Shown: positions 24,784 through 32,727 of the stretch, one piece after another | Numbering within the stretch: the stretch's first letter is position 1 | Layout of the letters: every line of letters starts with the position of its first letter | Origin: Bacillota bacterium | Lineage (GTDB): Bacteria; Bacillota; Clostridia; Christensenellales; Pumilibacteraceae | Direction: 5' to 3' | NCBI GenBank assembly: GCA_009779975.1 | Contig: WRAY01000001.1 | Location: 1-64,000, forward strand | Length of the DNA stretch: 64,000 bases | Notes under the pieces: model-generated | Databases searched by the model: none | What the model saw: the letters and a program-made list of their open reading frames with translations, nothing else | What the model was told of the DNA's origin: nothing | Position numbers and translations under genes: made by a program

Positions 24784-24970
24784 TCAAAAATTTAATTTTA
24801 GCAATTTATCATATGCATCTGTTATTTCATTATCAGGAAAATTCGGTTTAATTTCTTTAACATTGAATTCTTTCAAAATAAGATCTATGTCAATGCTTTA
24901 TTAGCCAATTTTAGAAAAAAGAGACAGTCCATAAATTTATTTCCTCATCAACTAAAAAACTCACTATAAT
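24784..24970 (-). pseudogene. Decayed gene remnant
   Basis: Reading the minus strand, SFLVDEEINLWTVSFF is followed by a stop and a frame change, then DIDLILKEFNVKEIKPNF and EITDAYDKLLKLNF before the stop at 24784. Both pieces have normal coding character but no start codon or ribosome binding site links them. It looks like the tail of a degraded gene. No family recognised. The rest of the gap to 25250 shows only the direct repeat TCACCGATGA (24995-25004 and 25011-25020). Confidence 0.45.
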
Positions 24971-25250
24971 TTAGCCCTTATTTTATACAAAATCCTCACC
25001 GATGAAAATGTCACCGATGAGGACAGAGTTTTAATGATTAGGAAAGTTTTTTGTTGATTTTATTAGTTTTTGTAGAATTTTGATTATTATTTGTTTTAGT
25101 TTTTTTAATATTTTCATGATGTTATTCCTTATTTATTTTTAAAGTGCTGGCGGATGAGGGTGTTCTCCCTTATAGTTATTGTGATGAGTTTTTTTCAATA
25201 CAGAATTATTTATAGGAGCGACTATTCGAAAAACCACTAATCATCAATCC

Positions 25251-26159
25251 CTATCTTGCGAATTCGGCATAGAGTCTGTAGAAGAAGTAGGAGTTTAGGT
25301 GCATTCTGAAGAGGGGGTCGTTGGCTAGGGCGTCTCTTGCGTCTCTTCTTGACATGCCGGCGAGATATTGACGGATTTTGAGGTAGTTTTCTCTGAAATT
25401 TGTTTGCATGTTGAGGTCGGCTTCTTGCTGCATGTGAGATAATCTTTCACCGTGCAGCCTGCTTTCATTCATTATGTTTTGCATTTGGTTGTCTCGCTCT
25501 TGCTGTGACATTTGGTTGTTAAAGCGGATTGCATCACGGTTAAATGCGTCTCTCTCCCCTTTAAGGCGGTTTAATTCTTTGGTTATTCGAGCAGCAAAGG
25601 CGATGTTGAAATTGTCGACTGCGGATTGTCTCATTCCCTCAAGGCTGTGAATTTCCGCATCAAGTCCGGCAAGGCGTTCAATCAGTTCATTTGAAATGCC
25701 TGTTCTTTGTTCTGCTGCTGCATTTGAGAGAGCGGCTTGTTGGTTGACGGCAATTGACGAGCGAGCGAGCCCTCGCCTTAAACTGTCGTTTGCAACATTT
25801 TCTCTTGCTATGCCATACTCATGCTCTACCGCTGCTCTTCTTTCGTCCGCACTTCTCTGAGCCAAAGTTTGGTCGTTTCTAAACTGATTGTAGAGATTGT
25901 TGATGTTGTTTTCAATCGCAACTATATTGTGATTGAAGTAGCCTGCCCACTCGTCATTTACTCTTTGACGAAGTTGATCGTCTGTTTGTTCGTTCAAACT
26001 CCATCTTTCAAAAGATGAGCTTTGCGGCAACACCGGTCGTTCAATTTGGTTTTGCCTCATCAAAAAAGTTTCTAAATCCCGCCTGTCACTTTTTGACGAA
26101 TTTTGATTGCTGCCTGAGTTGTTAAGATTTCTTAGGTGTATTTGAAATGCTGATGCCAT
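25251..26159 (-). CDS. Phage-region coiled-coil protein
   Basis: 302 residues from ATG 26159. Almost entirely helical, Gln/Arg/Asn/Glu-rich (LNRLKGERDAFNRD, QQERDNQMQNIMNE), with no membrane segment. The Gln/Asn-rich helical composition is like internal virion or tail-chamber proteins of podovirus-type phages, and it follows the portal cluster on the same strand. The 13 in-frame codons upstream come from a family D repeat. The start has no ribosome binding site; a strong AGGAGG lies 70 bp upstream, beyond the repeat. Confidence 0.65.
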   Translation of the reverse strand: MASAFQIHLRNLNNSGSNQNSSKSDRRDLETFLMRQNQIERPVLPQSSSFERWSLNEQTDDQLRQRVNDEWAGYFNHNIVAIENNINNLYNQFRNDQTLAQRSADERRAAVEHEYGIARENVANDSLRRGLARSSIAVNQQAALSNAAAEQRTGISNELIERLAGLDAEIHSLEGMRQSAVDNFNIAFAARITKELNRLKGERDAFNRDAIRFNNQMSQQERDNQMQNIMNESRLHGERLSHMQQEADLNMQTNFRENYLKIRQYLAGMSRRDARDALANDPLFRMHLNSYFFYRLYAEFAR

Positions 26160-26395
26160 TTTGTTTGAAATGCATGACGCATAATGCATAATGCACAATG
26201 ATTGTTAAATTATTTTTTTACAATCATTTTTCCTCCTTTTTCTTTTTGGTGTTTTATTTTTCTGTAAGTTGATATTGTTCTTTTGATTTCTTTGGTAGTT
26301 TTTATCATAGTTTTTTAATGCATAACTCATAACGCACAACGAAGGGAGATTGTTTTTTTATTATTCTAACAATCATTGTGCATTGTGCGTTGAAA
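26160..26395. repeat. Two family D repeats around a short spacer
   Basis: 26170-26208 (GCATGACGCATAATGCATAA and ATGCACAATGATTGTTA) and 26318-26392 (CATAACTCATAACGCACAAC, then TCTAACAATCATTGTGCATT). Each unit has the TAACAATCATTGTGCATT word; they point in opposite directions and flank a 100-bp spacer holding a strong ribosome binding site. Confidence 0.7.
26210..26308 (-). CDS. Possible 32-aa basic peptide
   Basis: ATG 26308 opens 32 codons beginning MIKTTKEIKRTISTYRKIKH, highly basic. No ribosome binding site precedes it. Inside it, AGGAGG stands four bases before an ATG that is followed by only four more codons, so the segment may instead be the original translation start of the coiled-coil gene cut off by a repeat insertion. 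Confidence 0.3.
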   Translation of the reverse strand: MIKTTKEIKRTISTYRKIKHQKEKGGKMIVKK

Positions 26396-26706
26396 TAATT
26401 ATCTCATTGCCAACTCTTTCAATAAGCCGTGTGCCGACAATATCAGCGTCGTCGGCAAAACTTAATAGGGTTGCTCTGCTTGTTCTGCGAGTTTTAACTT
26501 GCCGTGAGTAAACCGTTTGTGACATTTGCATTGATACTCTCCAGCGTTGACGGAGTTGAAAAAGTTCTTCCGCCGCCTCTTAAGAATATGTTTTGTCCAT
26601 ATGCCTCTCCGCCGGTGATTGCTGAAAATACATCTAAAACAGTGTTAGAAACTGTTTGAGTAATTCTTCCGTGTTTTATTGTTATGTTGTTTTTTAATTT
26701 GAGCAT
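26373..26706 (-). pseudogene. Frameshifted phage-region protein
   Basis: The first frame (ATG 26706, 70 residues) reads KHGRITQTVSNTVLDVFSAI and VFSAITGGEAYGQNIFLRGG and stops at 26494. A second frame continues as YSRQVKTRRTSRATLLSFAD and ADIVGTRLIERVGNEII to a stop at 26373 that lies in a family D repeat. The two frames overlap near 26510, so one base was gained or lost there. No family recognised. The gene was probably about 110 residues. Confidence 0.55.
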
Positions 26707-26773
26707 AGTTTACAGCAGATAAAAAACAGTTTACAAATATTGATAATTAATTATCTTATTTGTAATATGTAGT
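26707..26773. repeat. Family C repeat between phage-region genes
   Basis: GTTTACAGCAGATAAAAAAC with CAGTTTACAAATATTGATAA, then ATTTGTAATATGTAGTTTAT: a degenerate inverted pair. Confidence 0.55.
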
Positions 26774-27310
26774 TTATAGAATATTCACAGTCACATTAAT
26801 TCTCACTGCTCCTCGTCCCTCTTCTGCATCTTCAGTGGTTCTTAGAAAACTTCGATTTGAATTGGCGAGAATTAACATTGGACGAGGGGCGTTTTTTATG
26901 AATGTGGCGCTTGTTATTGTTTCGGGGTTTTGAAAGTGTGTGTCGAAAGTTTGTGAACTTAGGTCATGACTGACAGTGAAAAAACCTGTTTGCACGGTAT
27001 TTGATGATTGATTGATATTTCGGACAAATGCTATGATGAGGTTGTTTTTGTGTGAAGTGATTGCGACACTTTGACAGCCTTTTCCCAAAAATCTTCTTTG
27101 AAAATCAAAGTTTGAGTTTTGCCTTGCTGCTTTCACTATAAATAAATTGTTATAGATGTCGCTATAGACTATATAGGTAGTTTCGGCATTGTGCTGCAAA
27201 ACATCAAAAATTTGACCGACACCGACAATCGTTCCTGCGACCGCCTCTCTGATTTGTCTCACCTCATCAGTTTGAAAAAATAATCTGTTGTTCCAACTTG
27301 AAACACACAT
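26774..27310 (-). CDS. Phage-region protein of unknown function
   Basis: 178 residues from ATG 27310 (an in-frame TTG lies at 27337). The sequence alternates short beta-type runs with loops (TYIVYSDIYNNLFIVKAARQ, SVAITSHKNNLIIAFVRNIN), suggesting a beta-propeller or beta-sandwich structural protein. No named family. Its start overlaps the end of the preceding gene by 44 bp in another frame, typical of packed phage genes. Confidence 0.6.
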   Translation of the reverse strand: MCVSSWNNRLFFQTDEVRQIREAVAGTIVGVGQIFDVLQHNAETTYIVYSDIYNNLFIVKAARQNSNFDFQRRFLGKGCQSVAITSHKNNLIIAFVRNINQSSNTVQTGFFTVSHDLSSQTFDTHFQNPETITSATFIKNAPRPMLILANSNRSFLRTTEDAEEGRGAVRINVTVNIL

Positions 27311-27593
27311 TGTGAACGCCTTGCCTAACTGAAACAATCGCTGATACCCTTTCTTCTAATGATGAAATTCTTATTCTGCGATTTTCACTTGCAGCCTCTT
27401 CCTCACGAGTTAACGGAATATAGTCCGATGCTATTTCAATAGCGGTCATTTTGGCACAATCAGCCAGTCGTTCAATTTCACTCAAAACATCCGCTGTCGG
27501 CAACTCAGTGCTGTCTAATGCCGCTATGACATCGTCAAGTTGCAAATTTATTGCCGCTTGTTTTATGCAGTCTTTGTAGGTAATTCTGTTCAA
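27267..27593 (-). CDS. Phage-region helical protein
   Basis: 108 residues from a TTG start eight bases after AAGGAG. The N-terminal part reads MNRITYKDCIKQAAINLQLD and is helical and acidic (VLSEIERLADCAKMTAIEIA). Its position after the portal suggests a head-completion or connector role, but no family is recognised. It overlaps the next gene. Confidence 0.6.
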   Translation of the reverse strand: MNRITYKDCIKQAAINLQLDDVIAALDSTELPTADVLSEIERLADCAKMTAIEIASDYIPLTREEEAASENRRIRISSLEERVSAIVSVRQGVHNVCFKLEQQIIFSN

Positions 27594-27604
27594 TGTGGTT
27601 CTCC

Positions 27605-27690
27605 TTGTTTTTAAATTACAAATTACAGTTTACAAATTACAAATGATGTCTAATTAATTTTTTAATTATTTGTAATTTCTAATTTGTAAT
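27605..27690. repeat. Family C hairpin between phage-region genes
   Basis: TAAATTACAAATTACAGTTT then ACAAATTACAAAT (27612-27644), facing ATTTGTAATTTCTAATTTG then TAATTTG. It supplies the last codons and stop of the gene at 27679. Confidence 0.7.
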
Positions 27691-28101
27691 TTGTCTAAAT
27701 GCTTTCTCCGTTTCCTTCTCCGCATTTTTTGATATTTTTTCAATTCTTGCTTTTTCTAATTTTTCGTTTTCTCTTTCCATTTCATCTAAAAACTGTCGTC
27801 TGTTTTCACTTTGAGTTTTTTTAACATGCAAAAGAGTCCTCTCATCAAGCGAGGAATACGGCAAAATTAAACACAACGAACTCCCTCTTTGCTCATATGA
27901 GTGAACTTCAAACTTTCCCGTCTTGTAGTTAAAGACGAGAAAGTAAGAAGAATCAAAACCGCAAATAACACAACGATTGATTGCCTTTTCATAGCACTTT
28001 TGACGCAAAATGTCCCAATCCTTTTTCGGAAGTATTTTCGAAAGATTATTTCCCCACGCTCCTTTTGGAAGAAGGTCGATTGTTAAGATTAGATTTTTCA
28101 T
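27679..28101 (-). CDS. Phage-region protein with a single Cys-x2-Cys knuckle
   Basis: 140 residues. Starts MKNLILTIDLLPKGAWGNNL, followed by LPKKDWDILRQKCYEKAINR and CVICGF: the layout recalls small HNH-like proteins, but the second Cys pair and clear HNH residues are missing. The C-terminal third is a charged helix, and its end QITN plus stop comes from the family C repeat. AAGGA precedes the ATG. Confidence 0.6.
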   Translation of the reverse strand: MKNLILTIDLLPKGAWGNNLSKILPKKDWDILRQKCYEKAINRCVICGFDSSYFLVFNYKTGKFEVHSYEQRGSSLCLILPYSSLDERTLLHVKKTQSENRRQFLDEMERENEKLEKARIEKISKNAEKETEKAFRQITN

Positions 28102-28117
28102 CGCTGCGTCCTTTTTT

Positions 28118-28181
28118 AAATTACAGTTTACAAATTACAAATATTGATAAAACCTTATTTGTAATTTGTAAACTGTAATTT
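28118..28181. repeat. Perfect 25-bp family C hairpin
   Basis: 28118-28142 (AAATTACAGTTTACAAATTA then CAAAT) and 28157-28181 are exact reverse complements with a 14-base loop. It fills the gap between the portal stop and the next ribosome binding site. Confidence 0.85.
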
Positions 28182-28190
28182 GTAATTTAT

Positions 28191-30182
28191 TTATGTAACT
28201 ACTCCCACCTCCGCAACCTCTTCAATCCTCTCAAAAACCTTATGTTCTCTTATGTGCTCAAGCATCTTCTCTTTTAATTCAGGGAGCGATTGGGCTAAAG
28301 AGTTAAATTCATTTGTCAGCATGAATTTGGTGTGTATTGAAATATGCCATGTGTGGTCATCAACTTCGAGAACTTGCAGCGGTTCTTTCATAAAGTTTAA
28401 ATTTTCTTTTTCGGCTCTGTTTATGTGAAGTGCTTCGACATCTTTACTAAACTCCCAGTCGCCATAACCTAAGGACTGCAATATTTTGAACCTTGTTGTG
28501 TCAGAGAGTTTGCCTTGTTCATCATGAAAAACGCCCATGCGGAGAAGTTCAAACATCATGTTTTGTCTTGCCGCCGGAGTGTTTGACAACTCGTTTTCGG
28601 TCAAGAATATAACATCGTCGCTGACAATATCATGAGAATTAAATGTCAGCACTTCTGTTTCACCATTTGGTCCTGCGACACGAAGCAATCTTCCGTTCGT
28701 TGCAAATTGTTTGTAAAGCCTCAAAAGATGCTTTGAAAGTTTCCTTGCTGCGTGTTTTATTTGCTCGGCACTTACCATTAGTCTTGTGTCGTCTTGCTCA
28801 ATGAGTAGTTGAAGAGCAATTCCTGAGTTAACAGAATTCGGTGCATTCGAACTTCTCATAATTTCCGAAACGCCTGTTGTCGTTATGAACTCATGAAGCA
28901 GCCTATCTTCTTCGGCATTAAATTCAGGCGGCACTCGTCCGATGTCAAGCATTCTCGGCATAACCGAGCCTTGCCGATATGATAAGATTTTTCCGGGCGC
29001 TAAGCCTTCTTCCTGCAAATTGTCAATATCCACCGACCCGTCTTCCACCGCAAGAACTCCCGTTGCTATGCGGTTCAAAAATTCGTGCTTGCGGTTTTTT
29101 ACGGCGTTGTAGGCTCTTTGAATTGGAATACATCTTTCTATCATGCTTGTCCCGAAAAAACATCCGGGGCGGGTAAGGGCAACTTGACGAATAAAAGGAA
29201 GGTCTCTTTTTCCGTCCTCGCCATTAATGTATGGCAATGGTCCGTAGTGAAGTAAAACATCTCCTACAACTATTGCCAATTCACCCTCGGGCATTTCAGA
29301 TGTCGGTCTTGTGTATCTTTCAATGACTAAACAATAATCCTCGCTTTTCTCTCGGTTAATGGCAAGTTGTGAACTTGCGCCTCTTGCCCCGCCCATAAAT
29401 GAAACGCTTGCTTGAGAAAGAACATCCATAGCAGTCGGCTTAACTTTTGCCTTCCAAATTCTTTCAACTTGACTGACTTCAACCGCTTTGGCATGAATAA
29501 TACTTTGACACTCATCTATATTTGAGGCTAAAATTGAATTGGGAAATATTTCATAAGGCGGACAGATGTCAATGCGGAGTTCACCCTCGAAAACAGGCTT
29601 TTGGTGGTCAGTGGTCGGTGATCTGTTGTCGGTGACGGATAAATTATTTTTATCTTCCCATTGATTACCGACCACCGACCCCACCTTTCCAATTTCCCTT
29701 CCTCCCGCATTATCCCAACTCACTTTGTAAAACGCAGACCCTGTCAACTCCGACCAATAAGTTGCATCTAATATTTTTTCTTCGAGTTCCAGTTTTTGAT
29801 ATGCTCCGTCAATTATTTTTGTTGATAGCCTTGCCAATCGAACAGCAGCGTCATCAGAGGATCTTGCTCTCACTGCCATTCTAGGTCTAACTCTGGATAA
29901 CCTTGCTTGACGGGATTCAATAATAGGCGCAATATGGTTAAAAACTTCCCGTTCCTGCCAAAAAAAATCTCTTGACAAATCCTCAATTTCGCCGCCTGCA
30001 TTAATTAAACAATGCTGACGGCCAATAACAAAATTAGCATTAAGTTGCCACTGTGCCTCAAACTGAGATCGTTCCCTTGCCCTTTCGTTATAATCCCGAG
30101 TCACACTGTCAACAATGTCTTCTTTGAAATGAACAACCTTTTTCGTTAATTGTCTCTCTTGTAGTTTTTTTGAGTTTTTCAT
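28191..30182 (-). CDS. Phage portal protein (P22-like head-tail connector)
   Basis: 663 residues, portal-sized. The start (MKNSKKLQERQL), the early DYNERARERSQFEAQW and VFNHIAPIIESRQARLSRVR, the core PFIRQVALTRPGCFFGTSMI, ERCIPIQRAYNAVKNRKHEF and VNSGIALQLLIEQDDTRLMV are those of the large podovirus-type portals. It would form the dodecameric ring through which DNA is packaged. About residues 160-195 (VGSVVGNQWEDKNNLSVTD) are encoded by an inserted repeat, 29606-29681. It lies downstream of the terminase genes. AAAGGA precedes the ATG. Confidence 0.85.
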   Translation of the reverse strand: MKNSKKLQERQLTKKVVHFKEDIVDSVTRDYNERARERSQFEAQWQLNANFVIGRQHCLINAGGEIEDLSRDFFWQEREVFNHIAPIIESRQARLSRVRPRMAVRARSSDDAAVRLARLSTKIIDGAYQKLELEEKILDATYWSELTGSAFYKVSWDNAGGREIGKVGSVVGNQWEDKNNLSVTDNRSPTTDHQKPVFEGELRIDICPPYEIFPNSILASNIDECQSIIHAKAVEVSQVERIWKAKVKPTAMDVLSQASVSFMGGARGASSQLAINREKSEDYCLVIERYTRPTSEMPEGELAIVVGDVLLHYGPLPYINGEDGKRDLPFIRQVALTRPGCFFGTSMIERCIPIQRAYNAVKNRKHEFLNRIATGVLAVEDGSVDIDNLQEEGLAPGKILSYRQGSVMPRMLDIGRVPPEFNAEEDRLLHEFITTTGVSEIMRSSNAPNSVNSGIALQLLIEQDDTRLMVSAEQIKHAARKLSKHLLRLYKQFATNGRLLRVAGPNGETEVLTFNSHDIVSDDVIFLTENELSNTPAARQNMMFELLRMGVFHDEQGKLSDTTRFKILQSLGYGDWEFSKDVEALHINRAEKENLNFMKEPLQVLEVDDHTWHISIHTKFMLTNEFNSLAQSLPELKEKMLEHIREHKVFERIEEVAEVGVVT
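29606..29681. repeat. Inverted repeat inserted in the portal gene
   Basis: GGTCAGTGGTCGGTGATC (29606-29623) and GATTACCGACCACCGACC (29664-29681) pair at 16 of 18 positions around a 40-base centre. The frame stays open through it. Confidence 0.75.
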
Positions 30183-30194
30183 AAATTCCTTTTA

Positions 30195-30258
30195 ATAAAT
30201 TACAAATTACAGTTTATAAATTACAAATGTTGATAAATTAATTTAACCTAATTTGTAA
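30195..30258. repeat. Family C repeat between phage-region genes
   Basis: TAAATTACAAATTACAGTTT with ATAAATTACAAAT, facing CTAATTTGTAATTTAC. Same words as 28118-28181. Confidence 0.65.
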
Positions 30259-30259
30259 T

Positions 30260-30508
30260 TTACTTTATGTTTTTTTCTTTCTTCGCCGCCTTCACCTTCT
30301 CTTCCTCTTTAACTTCTTTCGACATATCCTCTTTCTTCACTGCTTTAAATTCTTTCTTCAAGAGTTCAAACAATTCTTTCAAGCACTCGGTGCAAATATT
30401 TAACGCACCCCCGATGCCAAGCCTTGAGTGCTTAATGGTTGAGTCTGCAAAGTTCTTACAAACTCCTGTTTCACACCTTATCCGATATTTTGGTTTTATT
30501 AATTCCAT
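30260..30508 (-). CDS. Small zinc-finger-like protein in the phage region
   Basis: 82 residues. Cys pairs CETGVC and CTEC (about residues 12-17 and 39-42) suggest one zinc site. The C-terminal 30 residues are Lys/Glu-rich (KKEDMSKEVKEEEKVKAAKK). It lies between portal and the terminase genes. Function unknown. Confidence 0.6.
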   Translation of the reverse strand: MELIKPKYRIRCETGVCKNFADSTIKHSRLGIGGALNICTECLKELFELLKKEFKAVKKEDMSKEVKEEEKVKAAKKEKNIK

Positions 30509-30534
30509 TTATTATTAATGGGCAATTCGCCCAT

Positions 30535-30720
30535 CCTCCTTTTTTTAAATTATATTTAAATAATGTGCAGGCGGCAAAGTGCCGCCCCCCTATTATTTCA
30601 ACAGCACACCTAGTTTTAATTCTTCCTGCTGACTTCTTAGGTGTGCCTGTTAATTAATAAGCCCCCTACAGTTTTTCATCGGTTTATATGATGGGCGGCA
30701 TCCTGCCGCCCACACTTTAT
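30535..30720. repeat. Palindromic repeats in the phage region
   Basis: Family A hairpins at 30563-30590 (GGCGGCA/TGCCGCC) and 30686-30715 (GGGCGGCA/TGCCGCCC). Between them, AACAGCACACCTA and TAGGTGTGCCTGTT (30599-30652) form a different stem. Confidence 0.7.
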
Positions 30721-30722
30721 AA

Positions 30723-31034
30723 TTAATCAAAAAAACTGACTTGTCCGTCTTTTTTATTTTTCATTTCAAATTCGATTAGTTCCTTTATTAGTCGCATTTT
30801 TTCTTTTTTCATTTCTTCTTCTGTTAATGGTTCAGTCTTATCGCTTTCTAATTCAAGCAGCATTTTGATAGCGGTTAAATCGGGGGCAATATGTTTTGTT
30901 GTTTCTTTTCTTTTAACTTCTTTTTCTTCTTCATTTCCTTCACTATCTTTTACTAGAGCATATTCTTTCGTCTCTTCTGTCACTTTATATCCAAGAGCCC
31001 GTTTTCGCAATGCCTCTTTTATTTCTGATTCCAT
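30723..31034 (-). CDS. Putative terminase small subunit / packaging accessory
   Basis: 103 residues from ATG 31034, preceded by AGAGGA. EALRKRALGYKVTEETKEYA and TTKHIAPDLTAIKMLLELES recall small proteins upstream of terminase large subunits in Firmicutes phages, where KKALGY and PDxxAxxxxL phrases occur. I call it terS-like by wording and position. The in-frame extension to 31088 (KIQHGRSGTPAPTRG) is read from a family A repeat and excluded. Confidence 0.6.
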   Translation of the reverse strand: MESEIKEALRKRALGYKVTEETKEYALVKDSEGNEEEKEVKRKETTKHIAPDLTAIKMLLELESDKTEPLTEEEMKKEKMRLIKELIEFEMKNKKDGQVSFFD

Positions 31035-31042
31035 AATTCCTC

Positions 31043-31125
31043 TTGTAGGGGCGGGCGTCCCCGACCGCCCGTGCTGAATTTTGAACAAAGCAACGGGCGG
31101 GCGAGGACGCCCGCCCTTACAAATT
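31043..31125. repeat. Two family A palindromic repeats
   Basis: TGTAGGGGCGGGCGTCCCCG with ACCGCCCGTGCTGAAT, then CGGGCGGGCGAGGACGCCCG with CCCTTACA. They fill most of the gap between the terminase subunit genes. Confidence 0.8.
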
Positions 31126-31133
31126 GTTTCACA

Positions 31134-32573
31134 CTAAAATTTAGTCCTTCTCATCTTCCTTATCAGCCTCTCCTTATGCAACTGTATATCACTTTTTACA
31201 TTCTCTCCCATATCCTTATCAACCCTCGAACAAAGATAATATCTTAGTTCGTCCAAAGCATGGTCGTCCTTTTTTTTCGGCACATCATCACTAGCCCAAA
31301 AGTATTGTTTAATTTCACGAATTAGATTTTTGCAAGTGTTGAATATATAGAGTGCGGGCGGCAGGTTGCCGCCCCTACATAAATAACTTTTCACCTTGTT
31401 TATTCCATAAAAAAGGTCTTTGTTGACGGACGAATTTGTGACAATTCCCTCGTCATAAAACAACTCTTTCACGCTTTTAACATTCGATAATGTCCTTTGC
31501 CCTGCGGCACTGTCAATTAGTGCCGAATATCTTCCTTTGCCGTCAGTGTGCCACTCCAGCCCCTCTGAAAAGCTTTTAATAACTAGTGCATGCTCTTTGA
31601 CCGTCTTTCTCGCCTCGTAATGCTCCGCAATGACATAGACCTTCCCGTCAAAATCCGCTGCATACCAATGAACACTCGTCGGGTTATTCAACCCAGGGTC
31701 AATTGAAATATTGTCAAACCATTCTTTGGGAACATCAAACGGTTCAATCACATGAATTCTTTCGTTGAACTCAGAATACACCAATCCCTTTGAATGCGAA
31801 AAATTCCCGTAACGCCTTGTCTCAAGTTCTTCACCGGACATTGCGGAGGTAATTTTTTCCACCTCTGTTTTATCAAGATACGGATTATCCGCCCACTCCA
31901 TGTGAATATGCCAAGCATCTTCGTCACCATCCTCGTTTAGGTAAATTTTGCTATAGATAAAAGTCAGTCCCAATAGAGGCGTCATTGTTCCGAAAATATC
32001 GCCGCACCTATCCAAAACCCTCATTTTACACTCGTCATAAATATCTTTTGGCGGCTCTTCATCAAACCAGACAAAGTCAAGCGAAGTTCCTGCGAACTTG
32101 TCCCTATCCATCTCGCACGACTTAAAACCGATTTTGCTAGTTCCTCCGAAAACATTTTTCACAAGTATATAATCAATCACTCCGCCTTTAGGTGAAGATG
32201 CCCGCCCGCTGGACATAACAACATCCTCAATCCACTCTGGATTAAGGTAGTGTAATATCTTTGCTTGAGCAACATCTCTTTGAACTTGTGTTGACAAGGA
32301 AACAACCCAGCATGAAATGTTGTCTTTGTTTTCCCGATATGGGTGAATTCCTCTTGCTCGATAAACTGTCTCTGCCGCACCGCACTCAGTTTTTCCGCTT
32401 CTGTTACCCCCGAACACCCAGCGATTTCGTTTTTGACTTTTGTGAAACTCAATCTGCTTAAAATGAATTTTTTCTGGGTCAGTGTTATAGTAGAGTAAAT
32501 TATTATTTAACTTAAACTTTTTTATATTTTTTTCTAAGATAAGGATTTTTTGAATTAATTCGCTATCTTCCAT
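31134..32573 (-). CDS. terL: Phage terminase large subunit, with an in-frame palindromic insert
   Basis: 479 residues. Walker A GGNRSGKTE near 56-64, Walker B DFVWFDEEP near 165-173, and the nuclease acids SIDPGL, LIDSAAG and DDHALDELRY. It is the DNA-packaging motor and headful or cos nuclease. Near residue 400 the protein reads LCRGGNLPPALYIFN, where LCRGGNLPPAL is encoded by a family A palindrome (31346-31378) identical in type to intergenic copies. The frame is intact on both sides, so the protein may still fold. The start lacks a ribosome binding site. Confidence 0.93.
   Translation of the reverse strand: MEDSELIQKILILEKNIKKFKLNNNLLYYNTDPEKIHFKQIEFHKSQKRNRWVFGGNRSGKTECGAAETVYRARGIHPYRENKDNISCWVVSLSTQVQRDVAQAKILHYLNPEWIEDVVMSSGRASSPKGGVIDYILVKNVFGGTSKIGFKSCEMDRDKFAGTSLDFVWFDEEPPKDIYDECKMRVLDRCGDIFGTMTPLLGLTFIYSKIYLNEDGDEDAWHIHMEWADNPYLDKTEVEKITSAMSGEELETRRYGNFSHSKGLVYSEFNERIHVIEPFDVPKEWFDNISIDPGLNNPTSVHWYAADFDGKVYVIAEHYEARKTVKEHALVIKSFSEGLEWHTDGKGRYSALIDSAAGQRTLSNVKSVKELFYDEGIVTNSSVNKDLFYGINKVKSYLCRGGNLPPALYIFNTCKNLIREIKQYFWASDDVPKKKDDHALDELRYYLCSRVDKDMGENVKSDIQLHKERLIRKMRRTKF
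31346..31378. repeat. Family A palindrome inserted in the terminase gene
   Basis: GAGTGCGGGCGGCAGGTTGC then CGCCCCTACAT: GGGCGGCA/TGCCGCCC stem with the usual CCCCTACA end. Matches intergenic copies at 519-549 and 795-830 apart from a few bases. Confidence 0.9.
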
Positions 32574-32727
32574 AATAAATTATTTTTCGCCAATTTAGTT
32601 TGAATTTTTTGTCTAGGGTTATAATATAATGTAGGTGTGCATGGTCTAATTTATTTATATGGGATACCATTCCCTTACAAACTTATATCGTTTATAAATA
32701 TTTTAGATGTTTAGTTCCTATAATTAA

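Noticed and set aside
24995-25020. TCACCGATGA direct repeat as a phage attachment site
   Set aside because: The two 10-bp copies are only six bases apart and no integrase is present.
31035-31088. N-terminal extension of the terS-like protein
   Set aside because: It is read from a family A palindrome; AGAGGA supports ATG 31034.
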